Shown one piece after another: positions 46,047-56,379 of a stretch of DNA of 64,000 bases. Origin of the DNA: Aulostomus chinensis (taxonomy: Eukaryota; Chordata; Actinopteri; Syngnathiformes; Aulostomidae); the NCBI GenBank assembly GCA_037954235.1, contig JBBMOA010000007.1:4752501-4816500 (forward strand), in the 5' to 3' direction. Every line of letters starts with the position of its first letter. Positions within the stretch are counted from its first letter, which is position 1. A program made the translations under genes and the position numbers. The notes beneath the pieces were generated by a model, which saw only the letters and a list, made by a program, of their open reading frames with translations, had not been told where the DNA came from and did no database searches.

Positions 46047-47952
46047 AGCAGACGTTTTACCACACCATAGGTCAAGCATTGACCAGATGCAACTTGTTCT
46101 TCTCTGCAAACAAGAAGGAACATTTTGGTCAGAAAGTGGTCTTGGGTTGCCTGGTAAAAGATCTGAAAGACCTTGAAAGCAATGGTGTAGTCTTACATGA
46201 TGGACGGGTCTATAAAGGATTCCTGCACGCTATTGCTGGTGACAATTTAGGGTCACACGGGATTGGAGGATTTCAGCTTGAGCGTTCATTTCTGCAGATA
46301 CTGTGAAATAGACAGAAACACATTTCAGACAGATCATCTCCGCAGGGCCACTGCTCGCACAGTGCAATCATACAGAGAGCATGTGCAGAGACTTGAAGGT
46401 GGTTCAGTCCAAAGTGGAGGTATCAAAATTTGACTCCTTGTTCAATGAACTGTCCTTCTTTCATGTGTGTCTGCCTGGACTGCCTCCATTTATTGGTCAT
46501 GATTTGTTTGAAGGCATTGGAGCCTCTGATCTTGCATTGTGCATCCAAAATTTGGTGAAGGTTGACAAACAGTTTACTTATCTTGAGTTGAACCGAAGGA
46601 TTAGCGAGTTTAAGTATCTAGGGAGCGCTGCCCGTGACAGACCTTGTGAAGTGACTCCAGGAAGTGATAAGCTGGGTGGGCATGCTGTCCAAAACTGGTG
46701 CCTTTTGCGGATGCTTCCAGTGCTCATTGGAATGAAAATTGATTTTCCAGTCAAAAATCAGTCTTGGGAACAGATCATCAAGAGAAATTGTTTCTCTTAT
46801 TTGTGCACCAGCCATTTCAGCTGGACAAATAGCATATTTGAGAGTGCTTCTTGATGAATATTTGTATTTCAGAAAACAAGCTTTCCCTGATCAACCACTG
46901 AAGCCAAAGCATCATTATGTCAGCCACTATCCAGAGCTCATAATCCACTTTGGGCCACTCATCCGTTTGTGGACGCTACGATTCGAGAGCAAGCACTCTT
47001 ATTACAAACAGTGTGCAAGGAAAATGCACAATTTCAAAAATGTGTTAAACTCTTGCAGAGAGGCATCAGCTCCTCCAAGCTTTTAATGCTGGCAATCTCT
47101 TCCACCCACTGCTGTTGTGGAAAAGGCAAGAGTTTTTTCCCAACCAAATCATCAGGGATTCGGTTTCTAGCTTTGATTTTGGGCCTGACAATACTTTTAT
47201 TGCTCATGAGGTAACTGTGAAAGGCACAAAATACAAAAAAAAAAGATTGTTGTTATAGATGAGATTTCGGAGGGCCTTGTGATTGGAAAGATCATCGTGG
47301 TACTTATCCACAAAGATTCAGTTCAGAACTGAAGAAGCTTCTTGGATGAGAGGCGAAATGTCTTCACTTACAAGAGGTGACTCCAGTTGCCTTGTTTCAC
47401 ATATTGAGATTTACCATTACCTGGATGATAGGCGGAATTGTAGTGCACCACTCAATACAATCAATTTTAAACATGTGAGCAAAACATTTGACAAAGGAAA
47501 ATTCGACTATGTTTGAGCCCCGGGTGGTCAGCCTTGAGGCTCATGTAATATGTGATGGGATTCAGCCAACCTTCTTGATGGGGCTCGCTGCATCGTTTTC
47601 CACGAACCACAGCTTTAATCTGCAGTATCTAGAAGAGGCAGCATGTACCCTCGAGTTCATCCAGAGGTTAGATTCTTTGAAGTAAACCTCGTTTATTTAT
47701 TTATTTATTTTTTCAACACCACATCTACATGTATATGTTTGCTTGCTTTGAATGTCTTTTTATTCTAAGTGAGTTCCAACACTCATTTTTAGGCGCTTCA
47801 CTGGCATAAATCCGGAGAGGGGCACCAAGGCTGGACGAGGCAAAGTCGTTTCAAAGAAAACAGGCCAAGTGACAAAAAGACGTCAGCAGTCAACCCCCAT
47901 GTTTTTGAATCTGCTCAGGAGACTCATGGATTTTGGGTGGGATTTCATTTGA
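46047..47952 (+). pseudogene. Zinc-finger transposase-like gene, 3' half
   Basis: The reading resumes with ADVLPHHRSSIDQMQ and shifts frame to FGQKVVLGCLVKDLKDLESN and KGFLHAIAGDNLGSHGIGGF. It continues with CRDLKVVQSKVEV, SFFHVCLPGLPPFIGHDLFE (an acidic HDxFEG motif like that of Tnp2-type transposases), KLGGHAVQNWCLLRMLPVLI, and in another frame AYLRVLLDEYLYFRKQAFPD and LIIHFGPLIRLWTLRFESKH. Further on, short frames include TVKGTKYKKKRLL-type sequence (about 47210-47245), an open stretch 47488-47685, and a final segment ending MFLNLLRRLMDFGWDFI (stop near 47950). The domain order is complete, but at least four frame changes are present. Confidence 0.62.
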
Positions 47953-48444
47953 GATGGTGACATTACTCACTCCCATTACTTGCATATTTATCAAAACACC
48001 AGTTTGCTTCACTCCTCCAATTGTTTCTCCCTCCTCCCTCTGATATCTTTTATTCTCTGTCATTTTAATGGTGACATCTATTATTCTTAAACCACGTATT
48101 CTATCTGTCCTTTTCTGCTATTGTGTTCTGTTTCTGAAAATACACACAAACTCTCTCTCTCTCTTTCTCTCTCTATCTCTCGCTCGCAGATGCACGCGCA
48201 AACACACACATGCACAAACACACACACAACTGCTCACCTATCACACTGCTTTGTTAGAGCCTGCAGTTCATATTTCAACATGATATATCGTGCTGTTCAT
48301 TAAACTTTTGCTTTTCATTTGAACAGTTTTTGACAGAAAGCATTATATTGAAAACCTTTTTTTTATTGTTCTTTGTTTTATTTGTACTACTAATATGCCT
48401 TGCATACCTTCAGTATATTCAGATGTTACACAAAGACATATATC
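47953..48444. other. Unassigned DNA with CT/CA simple sequence
   Basis: CT-rich sequence lies at 48150-48185 and CA-rich at 48200-48232. No gene. Confidence 0.45.
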
Positions 48445-48955
48445 GCTCTGCATGCGAAAGACGCCTGGTGCTTCCAGCCCAGCGCTGCTCCAAATCTCTA
48501 GCCAGACTCTTCTCTTCTGTTGTTCCCAAATGGTGGAACGAACTACCGAACTCTGTGCGTTCTGCTGAGTCCCTTTTTACTTTTAAGAGACAATTGAAGA
48601 CTCAACTGTTCAGAGAGCACCGAGGCACTGAACCTGACTCTTCTCCTCTTTGGGGTAGAATAAGTCAGAGGGTCCAAGACCCAGCACTTAGTGATTATGT
48701 AGCACTATTTTATGTAGCACTAACTGTGTTGTGTGATGGTGTATGTCTGTTATATAAAATTTTTTTTTAAAAAAGAAAAAAAAAGTGGGGGTCAACACTT
48801 CTTCTGCCACTAGATGGCAGTACCTGTGACCAAATCACAACTGAAGCACTTTTGCGCTTCCTATGGGCTTTTCCTTAATTAAGTCTAAATTCTTGCTTGT
48901 GTTGTACGTTGCTTTGGACAAAAGCGTCTGCTAAATGAAATTGTAGAATTGTAGA
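48445..48955 (+). mobile_element. L2-clade LINE, 5'-truncated copy 2
   Basis: This is nearly identical to the 36.6 kb copy but on the + strand and shorter at its 5' end. It encodes CERRLVLPAQRCSKSLARLF and WWNELPNSVRSAESLFTFKR, then the same 3' UTR (CACTAGATGGCAGTACCTG) and the tail AAAGCGTCTGCTAAATGAAA with TTGTAGAA repeats. ATATC lies on both sides (48440-48444 and 48956-48960), a possible target duplication. The open frame is longer than the LINE because it reads through upstream flank. Confidence 0.88.
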
Positions 48956-48960
48956 ATATC

Positions 48961-49984
48961 ACTTGATCATTTTGTTTTTCTTACATTACAATAAAAAGTA
49001 AAATGCAATAACAAACTCTGTTTTTCTTTTACAATGTTATGTTCGTCATTCACAAAGGACGTTTTGTTATAGTTTGCCTTGTGTACTTTAAGCTAGGTTT
49101 GGACAGTAATCTTTTTTTTAAGCCTACAATCAGTGAGGTCTATTGAAATACGTTAAAAAAGTGCCTCTTCTCATCTGGAAATAACTCCGACTAAACAGTT
49201 TGTTCTAAACTACTCAGTTTATTGGCAGTTTGTTGTAATACTTAATTTTGAAAGATGGTTCATATTGTATTTTTTATTTACAGTACAAAACTGAGTCACA
49301 GTAAAGATGTTACTTTTACAGTACTTTAATGGCAATCCTGCTGCCAGCAGTTTCCATTTTTACTGTAAAAGAAATAAAAACCAGTTCATACTGTATTTTT
49401 CATTACCGTAAATTGAATCACAGTAAGAAGATGTTACTTTTAACGACAGATTAATGGCGACCCTGCTGCCAGCTCTTTACTGTTTTTTTCACAGGAAAAG
49501 TTCAAACAGTGAACCGTTTTTGACAGCAGTGCAAAATAAAGCACAGAGAAGTCTCAGTGATTCTGAGGAATCTGATAACAGAGGATTTTCTTAGAAATTC
49601 TACAAATGATGCTCGACACAATTCTGTAGTCGCTATAAAAAAAAAACGTTGTAGGCAAGAGGCAATGCAAAAAAAAAGATCTGCAGCAGAAGGAGCAGCT
49701 GTCGTGAAATGCTTTCTAGGTTTCCAACATGCTCAACATCTAGATGCAAACGATTAAGGGAAGTCATCACCCACTGTTGAGAAAGATATGGCATTTGGTA
49801 CAAGTCTTTGGGTTGAACACTGTCATGTGCACTGTCTAAAACCTGGTTTTAGCTGACACTGGAAAGTCCATAGCAGAGACAAATTGTGTCTGCTCACTGC
49901 TTGATAGGCTCTATGTGCTCGTCAGGCTCTTGTGTGCGCCAGAACTGACTTGAAGATCAGAAGGAGATATATAGTTGCCCATCT
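48961..49984. other. Unassigned DNA with TACTGTAA-type repeat
   Basis: About 49260-49500 holds two tandem-like versions of a TACTGTATTTTT...CAGTAAAGATGTTACTTTTA...CCTGCTGCCAGC unit, related to the MITE copies at 34.4 and 36.5 kb. A small + strand frame (49557-49757, lysine/arginine-rich) has no recognised function. Confidence 0.45.
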
Positions 49985-50180
49985 CCATCCATCCATTTTC
50001 TATGCCACTTATCCATTAAGGGTTGCAGCTAAAATTGGGTGAGAGGCGGGTTCACACTGGACGAGTCGCCAGTCCATCGCAAGGTCATTGGGAGCAATTA
50101 GGGGCTCAGTATCTTGCTCAAGGATACTTTGACATCATACAAGGTGCTAGACAGCCACTCCACCTCTGAGCCATGCCGCC
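49985..50180 (-). mobile_element. SINE-related repeat, divergent copy
   Basis: The left part matches the SINE tail (CCATCCATCCATTTTCT, AGTCCATCGCAAGG). The right part is different: GCAATTAGGGGCTCAGTATC and CACCTCTGAGCCATGCCGCC, a subfamily that I recognise in fish but with another internal region. The orientation is reverse. Confidence 0.65.
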
Positions 50181-51226
50181 TCTAGTTGCCCACCTACACG
50201 GTTACAAAAGCTAAGTAACACAAAATGGGCCTGTAGAGCACTGGCTTGCAGGAATTTGATAGATAGGTTACCAGCTGTGATGTGTCATATTCAGAGTGTC
50301 AGCACAGGGAATCAGAGATAGATCCAGTTGAGATCCACATTAACTAGTAGAGTATACCAGATGATGTGGCTATGGCAGTGGACAGTAAGTCACATTGTGA
50401 TCCATTTCAGGAGAACAGGACAGAGGTATTCAGTGATAAGCTCCAGCGTGACAGTACAGACAGCCAAAACGTGCAATACAGCTGGAGAGGATGGTGAGAA
50501 AAAGAGAGTCTAGAAGGTCAACACCAAACTTGGTGGGTCCTGTTATACTGTATGTACAATTTGTAATTGTAGACAAATCCTTGACTCCACAATGACTAAA
50601 ATACAAAGAAGGCTTTCACAGACTAAGTGCTCTATAATGAAAAGTACACAGACCCTTAATCCTAAAGACAGTGCTTTCCTTCAAGATGACACGATATTTG
50701 ACATTGGTCAAATGTATGTTTGCGACCATCAGGATTGTACTCATGAGCTTCAGGCTACTTTTGAAAAGCAGAGCTGATAGAGGGGAAGCACAGCTGGCAA
50801 GCATCCACGATTGGACTAGGTTTTTAGAATCATACCAGGCGGTGTTTCACAAGCTCATCAGGTGCTGAAAAATAGCTACTGCCTTCCCCCCTTAGCAGTG
50901 CTGCCTGTTAACAGAGCGTCTCAGCTCGGAAGCGAATTAAAAACCATTTGCAGCTAAAAATGATGGATAACAGGCTCATTATTTAGCTGTGTTCAGTACT
51001 GAGTCAAGCAGAGCTAAGGAACTGAACATGAATGACTTCATAAAAGTTGCATGCCAGCACGAGAATAGTTGAATTAAACTGTTTGTGAAAGTGTCTCTGT
51101 GAATTCAGGTTTCTTTGCTTGCAAGAATACTACAGTAGTTGCTCTCATAACCAACTATATTGTAAAACGTTGAAAATTTTTCCAAATTTTAGTCAGGTAC
51201 TTATTTTGCCCAAAGAGGCTTATTTA
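50181..51226. other. Unassigned DNA
   Basis: No gene is supported. Small + strand frames (50328-50513, 50592-50777) lack motifs. Confidence 0.4.
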
Positions 51227-52717
51227 TTAGGGCCTGAGCCAGAAGGTACTTCTGGCGAAGACCCTATTATGTTTGCTCGGCAGAGCAACACATTAGCAGC
51301 ACTAAAAACACTAAAAACACACACTAAACAGTGTCCCAGGTCCCCCCAACACCCATGAGGCAACTGGGCCAGACGGCCCGGAGCCAGTTTTCACATACAC
51401 ACCCATTCAAAACCTGGTATTATACTGTTCTTGCTCTCAATGAGTGCGCGCTATATGCGCATAATGCGCATAACGCGCATAATCTAATTTGACCCCCTGA
51501 ACATGCATGAAATTCGCTGAAATTTCGCACAATCGTTCGGTATGTCTCAACATTCACTAATCAAAAACAAAAACACCACTAAAGTCTATAGCGCCACCTA
51601 GGGAGCCACACAAAAAAAAGATAATTTTTTTTAATTTCGCGCGCTATAACTCCTCACACAAAACTCCCACAGACATGGGACCAACACCGTTGGACTCGTC
51701 TCATCAAGACGAACAATTCTTACACTCTGACCCCTCACCTATCTCCAACAGAATGTCCACAAATTGGACAAAACTGTCAAAATCAGGACTTTTTTTACTC
51801 CCCGAACAAAATCTATCTCCTCCTAAACCGTAAATGCCAGGGCTTCCAAACTTTCACACATTACTCTCCCAACTGTGCTGATTAAAAGTTCAGTAAGAAT
51901 AATATACTACGCGCTCGGTTTGGATTTTATAAGCTCTCAAAGTGGGGGAGACACGTTTCACGCTTACAATGGAAGTCTATGGGGGGAGCGTGTCCTCTCA
52001 GGGTACATACTCTCAAACAAATGCTTCTCACGTCTATACCATACATCGCACAGCTTTTAAAAACATATCACTGTATTCCTGACAAAAATCCCTACAAAAA
52101 TATGGTATTTTGTGTTACTTTTGACCAACGTAGGCCGAGTTATTCAGCTTTTACACACTACATTTCTTTTAATCCTCCACTCTCTCCACTCTAGCACAGA
52201 TCAAAGAAAGTGCAGCGGGGGAGGGGTTCTTAATGAGCCAGCTGGCAGCTCTGCTCTCAGCTCTGACAGAGATGGCAGAGATTTGTTTACTGCAGTCATG
52301 GAAACCAGAATTGGAGCTTCTCTGCCCTCATGTACATACTCTCAAACAAACACTTGTTGCTTCTAAATTAAAACACTCACACATTCAAAAAGCACACCAT
52401 TGAATTCCTGAGAAAAAACTCTACGCACTGATGTCTTTACATTCCACTTTTGACCCATATATGCAGAGTTATGACTGTGTTTCACAGTTAAACTGCCAAA
52501 TCCTCCTCTGCTCTCCACTCTGACAGAGATGGCAGAGAGCGAGCAGAGAAGGGAGGGGCTCTTAAAGGGCCGGCTCTCAGCTCTGCAGTCACACTGTGCA
52601 GCGCACTGAGGCTCATATCTCCTAAACTACAAGGCCTAGGGATTTGCCGATTACACCGTTGGATTCGGGCCGGTGTCAAGGACGCGGCCATAGGCCGCGC
52701 GGGGGCTCAGGCCCTAA
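51227..52717. mobile_element. Inverted-repeat element with internal tandem duplication
   Basis: TTAGGGCCTGAGCC at 51227-51240 and its exact inverse GGCTCAGGCCCTAA at 52704-52717 bound a 1.49-kb unit. Similar GGGCCTGAG/GGGCCCGAG sequences are a widespread fish repeat, though I cannot name the superfamily. Inside, the phrase ACATACTCTCAAACAAA occurs at about 52005 and 52332, and the sequence after each occurrence is similar for about 300 bases, a diverged tandem duplication. No transposase frame is seen. A palindromic patch GCGCATAATGCGCATAACGC lies near 51450-51480. Confidence 0.7.
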
Positions 52718-52928
52718 CAACGCTGCTTGCAGCTTTAATTTTTGCCTACCTTTTTAAGTTTATTTTTGTAAGAGAATCAAGCTTAGAAGACATATAACAT
52801 TAGGATGGTGCTACTATTTGTATGTTGTGTTTAGTCAGTCTCCATATTCTTTCAATAAAGCACTAAACACAGAAATATTTCAAACAATGGGGTTTTAGTA
52901 ATGTGAAATAATGTAAATGAATGCTAAT

Positions 52929-53078
52929 GTTATGCTGGCCTGAACTGGGTTTGGACCTGAGTAGCGCAACCACAGACAGGACACCAGTGAAGCAGGATAA
53001 TGCCCAACCTACTCTGCACTAGGGAGGCTAGAATGGGGGGAATGTGGTGTTTATATGAGTGGAATGTGTAAGTAACAG

Positions 53079-53118
<40 letters not shown>

Positions 53119-53362
53119 CTGTACTTGCTACATATTAAGGATTACAATATGTATTTAACCAACAGAGTGAGGACACATTTGGAAAGAGAGGACATTTTAG
53201 TTCGTCCTCACCTCTTCAAAGAGCCGTTTAAGGGTCAAGACTTGATTTTAGGGTCGAGGTTAGAATTAGGTTCTGGTTAGGCTTAGGGTCAAGCTCTGGA
53301 GAGCAGTTCTGGAGAGGTGTTGGAGTCACAGAGGAACTCTTGGGAAGGGAAAAAAAGAACAT
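52929..53362 (-). repeat. Divergent relative of the 1.8-7.3 kb gypsy LTR
   Basis: It begins TGTTATGCTGGCCTGAACTG and shares GGGTTTGGACC, AGCGCAACCACAGACAG, GAATGGGGGGAATGTGGTG and a GGGAAGGGAAAAAAAGAAC end with the LTR pair (AGCACAACCACAGACAG, AATGGGGGGAATGTGGTG). No internal gypsy sequence adjoins it, so it is probably an old solo LTR of the same family. A (GT)n tract has grown inside it. Confidence 0.65.
53081..53118. repeat. (GT)n microsatellite
   Basis: About 18 GT units inside the LTR-like block. Confidence 0.95.
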
Positions 53363-53370
53363 ATGAGTCA

Positions 53371-53756
53371 ATCCATCCATCCATCCATCCATTCATTCAT
53401 TTTCTACCACTTATCCTGTTCAAGTGTTGAAGGGGGGTGGAGCCTATCCCAGCAGCTTTCAGGCAAAGCGGGGTTCACCCTGGACAGGTCGCCAGTCCAT
53501 AGCAGGGCCAACACATAGAGACAGACAACCATTCACACTCACAGCCACACCTACAGTCAATTTAGAGTCTGGATTAACCTGGTCCCTGTTGATGTCTTTG
53601 GACTGTGGGAGGAAGCTGGAGTACCAGAGGGAACCCACGCAGGAACAGGGAGGACATGCAGACTCACACAGAAAGATCTCATGCTCGAGCTGGGACTTGA
53701 ACCCAGGACCTTCTTGCTGTGAGGTGACAGTGCTGACCACTGCACCACCCTACTGC
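53371..53756 (-). mobile_element. tRNA-headed SINE, copy 4
   Basis: A nearly full-length reverse copy: (CCAT)n tail, CACTTATCCTGTTCAAG, GTTCACCCTGGACAGGTCGC, GTCAATTTAGAGTCTGG, and the head with a B-box-like GGACTTGAACCC and the A-box-like region at its right end (GACCACTGCACCACCCTAC). It carries frames on both strands that are not genes. No clean target duplication is seen. Confidence 0.88.
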
Positions 53757-54299
53757 CTGCTTAATCATATTACATCATGAATTTTGTGTCCATTTGACCT
53801 TGTAAAAGATTAAATGTATTCCACTTTTAACTTCTCACACTCTTCCAGATAAAATACATTTTGTCCCAACAATAATAATTTTATTTTATTTCATACATGA
53901 ACTTGACACTGAAGATCTTCTGAATTGTCACTTAAAAAAGTCAAAGGTCAAAGTTTGATTTTATCAGCTGTCACATGGGGCCACAGTTCATGTCTGGTGA
54001 CTGGATAAGCAGTCTTTCAACAGTCTAGTGCTCGTTCATGGCAATAATCTGTATTAAGAGTCCGTAAATTGTCCATTACAATAGTCTGTGGAAATTACCA
54101 TGGCAACATCCTGTGAACAGTCCGTGAATTGTCAATGGGCTTAAGTCAAACATGTCAAGTCTGTAGGCTCACACATGCTGGGGTCTCCACATGAAGGAGG
54201 ACTGAGAGTAGTATGGCTGTAGGGACGGCAGCCATGGAGCCAGTCCTGGTGGATGGTAGATGGGTAACATCTGAGGTGCTGGCTGGACACTGTAGTAAA
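53757..54299. other. Unassigned DNA
   Basis: No motif. The part from 54100 may be the 3' end of the second gypsy remnant, on the minus strand. Confidence 0.35.
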
Positions 54300-56175
54300 A
54301 AGGGATGCCCAGCTTATCATAGGTCATACGTTTTGGTGGGTGTCTCTCTCTTTGTGGCAGTTAGGTAAGTAGGGTGGCTCCACAGGCTCAGCAGCGCTTG
54401 ATGAGGGAGAGGGATGTGGTGAGGGCTGATAAGGTTGATTTCCAGCAGGTAAGTCAATTTCCACACCAGGCAGATTTTCAGTCGTCTGTGCTGGTGGGGC
54501 CAGAGGAACATATGTTTCTCTCTTCTGCTGGTAGGTGCCTGTGGGTCTGAGTCAACAGATGTCTCATTTCTTTCTGCTGGCACTGTAGGGGGGCCAATGT
54601 GGCTCATAGTGAAATTCATACCCATCCCCACTGTCTTCGTCTGACTCCTCAGAGCGAGATAGCAGTCTCTTTTTCTGTTTCTCTTTGTCATTTTTACATT
54701 ACTGTTTTTTTCTCAAAAGGTAAGTGATCGCAGGGCATGAGCAGGTTTCTTTGCAGAACTCCAGAGTGTGACCCTTTTCTGGTCTCGCTTAATGAATTGG
54801 CAGCTCAGACCCCATTTGTGTCACTACTGAGTTTACTGTGTCCTCCTAATAGTTTCTGAGTGTTTCTGGTCCTGCTCTTGGTGTCAGGTTTTTACATAAG
54901 ACATGCTCACCAGGGGACGGCACGGTGGTGCAGTGGTCAGCACTGTCGCGGGTCAATCCAGACTCTAAATTGACCGTAGGCGTGGCTGTAAGTGTGAATG
55001 GTTGTCTTCTTGTCTATATGTGTTGGCCCTGCGATGGACTGGCAACTCATCCAAGGGGAACCCTGTCTCTTGGCCAAAGGCTGCTGGGTTAGGCTTCACC
55101 GCCCCCCCCCCCCCCCCCCCCGACCCTTATAAGCAGTAGAAAATGGATGGATGAAGGGAGGAATGCCCACCAGGTTGTCGCACTGAGCTCTTCACTTTTG
55201 TGTCATAGTGCCTTTTACTCCTTTTTTAGCATTTCAGTGAGCAAAAACATAGCCTCCTCCTTACCTTGTTTTCATTTCTCCACATAATCTTGCAGCTCAC
55301 TAGAGCCTGATTCTGTTTGTAGTCCAAACAGCATATCAACTGGAAGCCTGGGTGACCTTCCATACAGAGATGAAAAGGAGACGACCCTTTAACTTCACAA
55401 TGTGTATAGTTAAGAGCATGCATTAGTTTGTTTAGGGACTCTTTCCTGTTGGATTTTTGCATCTCTGGTGTTTTCAAAATTGGCAACGATGTCCAGTCCG
55501 TGCACTCCACTTGACCGCTGCCCATTGGGTGATATGATATTGTTATGAACCCAACCACTCCGCTGAGTTTCTCAACTGGTTCTTGAAGTCTCCTCCTTGG
55601 TCGCGGTGGAAACAAGAGGAGAAGCTCAACTTCAGGGCAAAATGATCGAAAATGAGATACGCAGCAATTTTTCCTGACTTTGATGTGGTTGTGTATGCCT
55701 GTGCAAAATGTGTGAAGTGGTTGAAAAATAACAAGGATGAACCCACATCCACCTTTGCATCGATCGAGATGGAAGAGTTCAATACTAACCAGTTCAAATG
55801 GCTGTGTTGTTATGATATTGGTCAAAGGGGCTCTTGTTTCTTGTGTTGTGGAAGGGCTTTTTCTCTTTTAAACGTGGAGGCTTTAGTCACATCATGCTCT
55901 AAGCCTGCTTACATATATGGCCAGAAGAAGCAGTCACATTCTAGAGATACTATACAGTCAGCACCTTAGTGTACTATATTATTATGCAGTTCTTCCATCA
56001 CCGTCCCTTTGTAGCTCTCTGTTTGCAAGCTGTGGTTGTTCATTCGAGAGTGCTGCTGTTATCTATCTTCAGTTTGTCCCACTGTCTCAACACACATTTT
56101 ATTTGTGGACAAAGTGCTTTCAGCTCTTTTACTGGTGGCTTGGAACCTGACATTTTACACTCTAACACAGCACTG
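54300..56175 (-). pseudogene. pol: Second gypsy pol remnant (integrase region)
   Basis: The minus strand reads VLRQWDKLKIDNS (about 56060-56090), as found before the zinc finger of gypsy integrases, then the catalytic core: PFELVSIELFHLDRCKGG (first Asp region), RDQGGDFKNQL in another frame (second Asp), and ISYHPMGSGQVECTDW (last Glu). It continues with LNKLMHALNYTHCEVKGSSP. Beyond the SINE insertion, 54691-54317 gives the charged C-terminal tail. Integrase would join retroelement DNA to the target. Frames shift several times. It differs from the first gypsy in the core motif (HPMG for HPQTNG), so it is another lineage. RT and LTRs are not seen. Confidence 0.72.
54915..55164 (+). mobile_element. 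tRNA-headed SINE, copy 5, inside gypsy remnant
   Basis: The head GGACGGCACGGTGGTGCAGT is present, an internal part is deleted after CAGCACTGTCGCGGGTC, and the tail is GTAGAAAATGGATGGATG. GCTCACCAGG (54905-54914) and GCCCACCAGG (55165-55174) form a 10-bp target duplication with one mismatch. A C-tract lies at about 55101-55119. It inserted after the gypsy element. Confidence 0.9.
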
Positions 56176-56379
56176 GAACAGATTTTTTTGCACTTTGTTT
56201 TTGGTGTGGGGTTAACTAACGCAGCAGTGGCTTTTCTAGTAGTAGTAGCTTTCCCTCAATACAAGAGATAGAAGCATGTTTGGGCGCCCAGAGATGAACG
56301 CAGCTGTTTTTACATACCGCCACCCTCCTGCCACGGGGCTGACTTCCCAGCCACATGTCATAAAGTGCGCTGATTGACA

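Noticed and set aside
49557..49757. Basic 66-codon + strand frame as a nuclear protein
   Set aside because: Short, A-rich, no motif, and flanked by MITE-type repeats; composition alone explains it.
55652..56271. + strand frames of 100-105 codons
   Set aside because: They are antisense to the gypsy integrase motifs on the minus strand.
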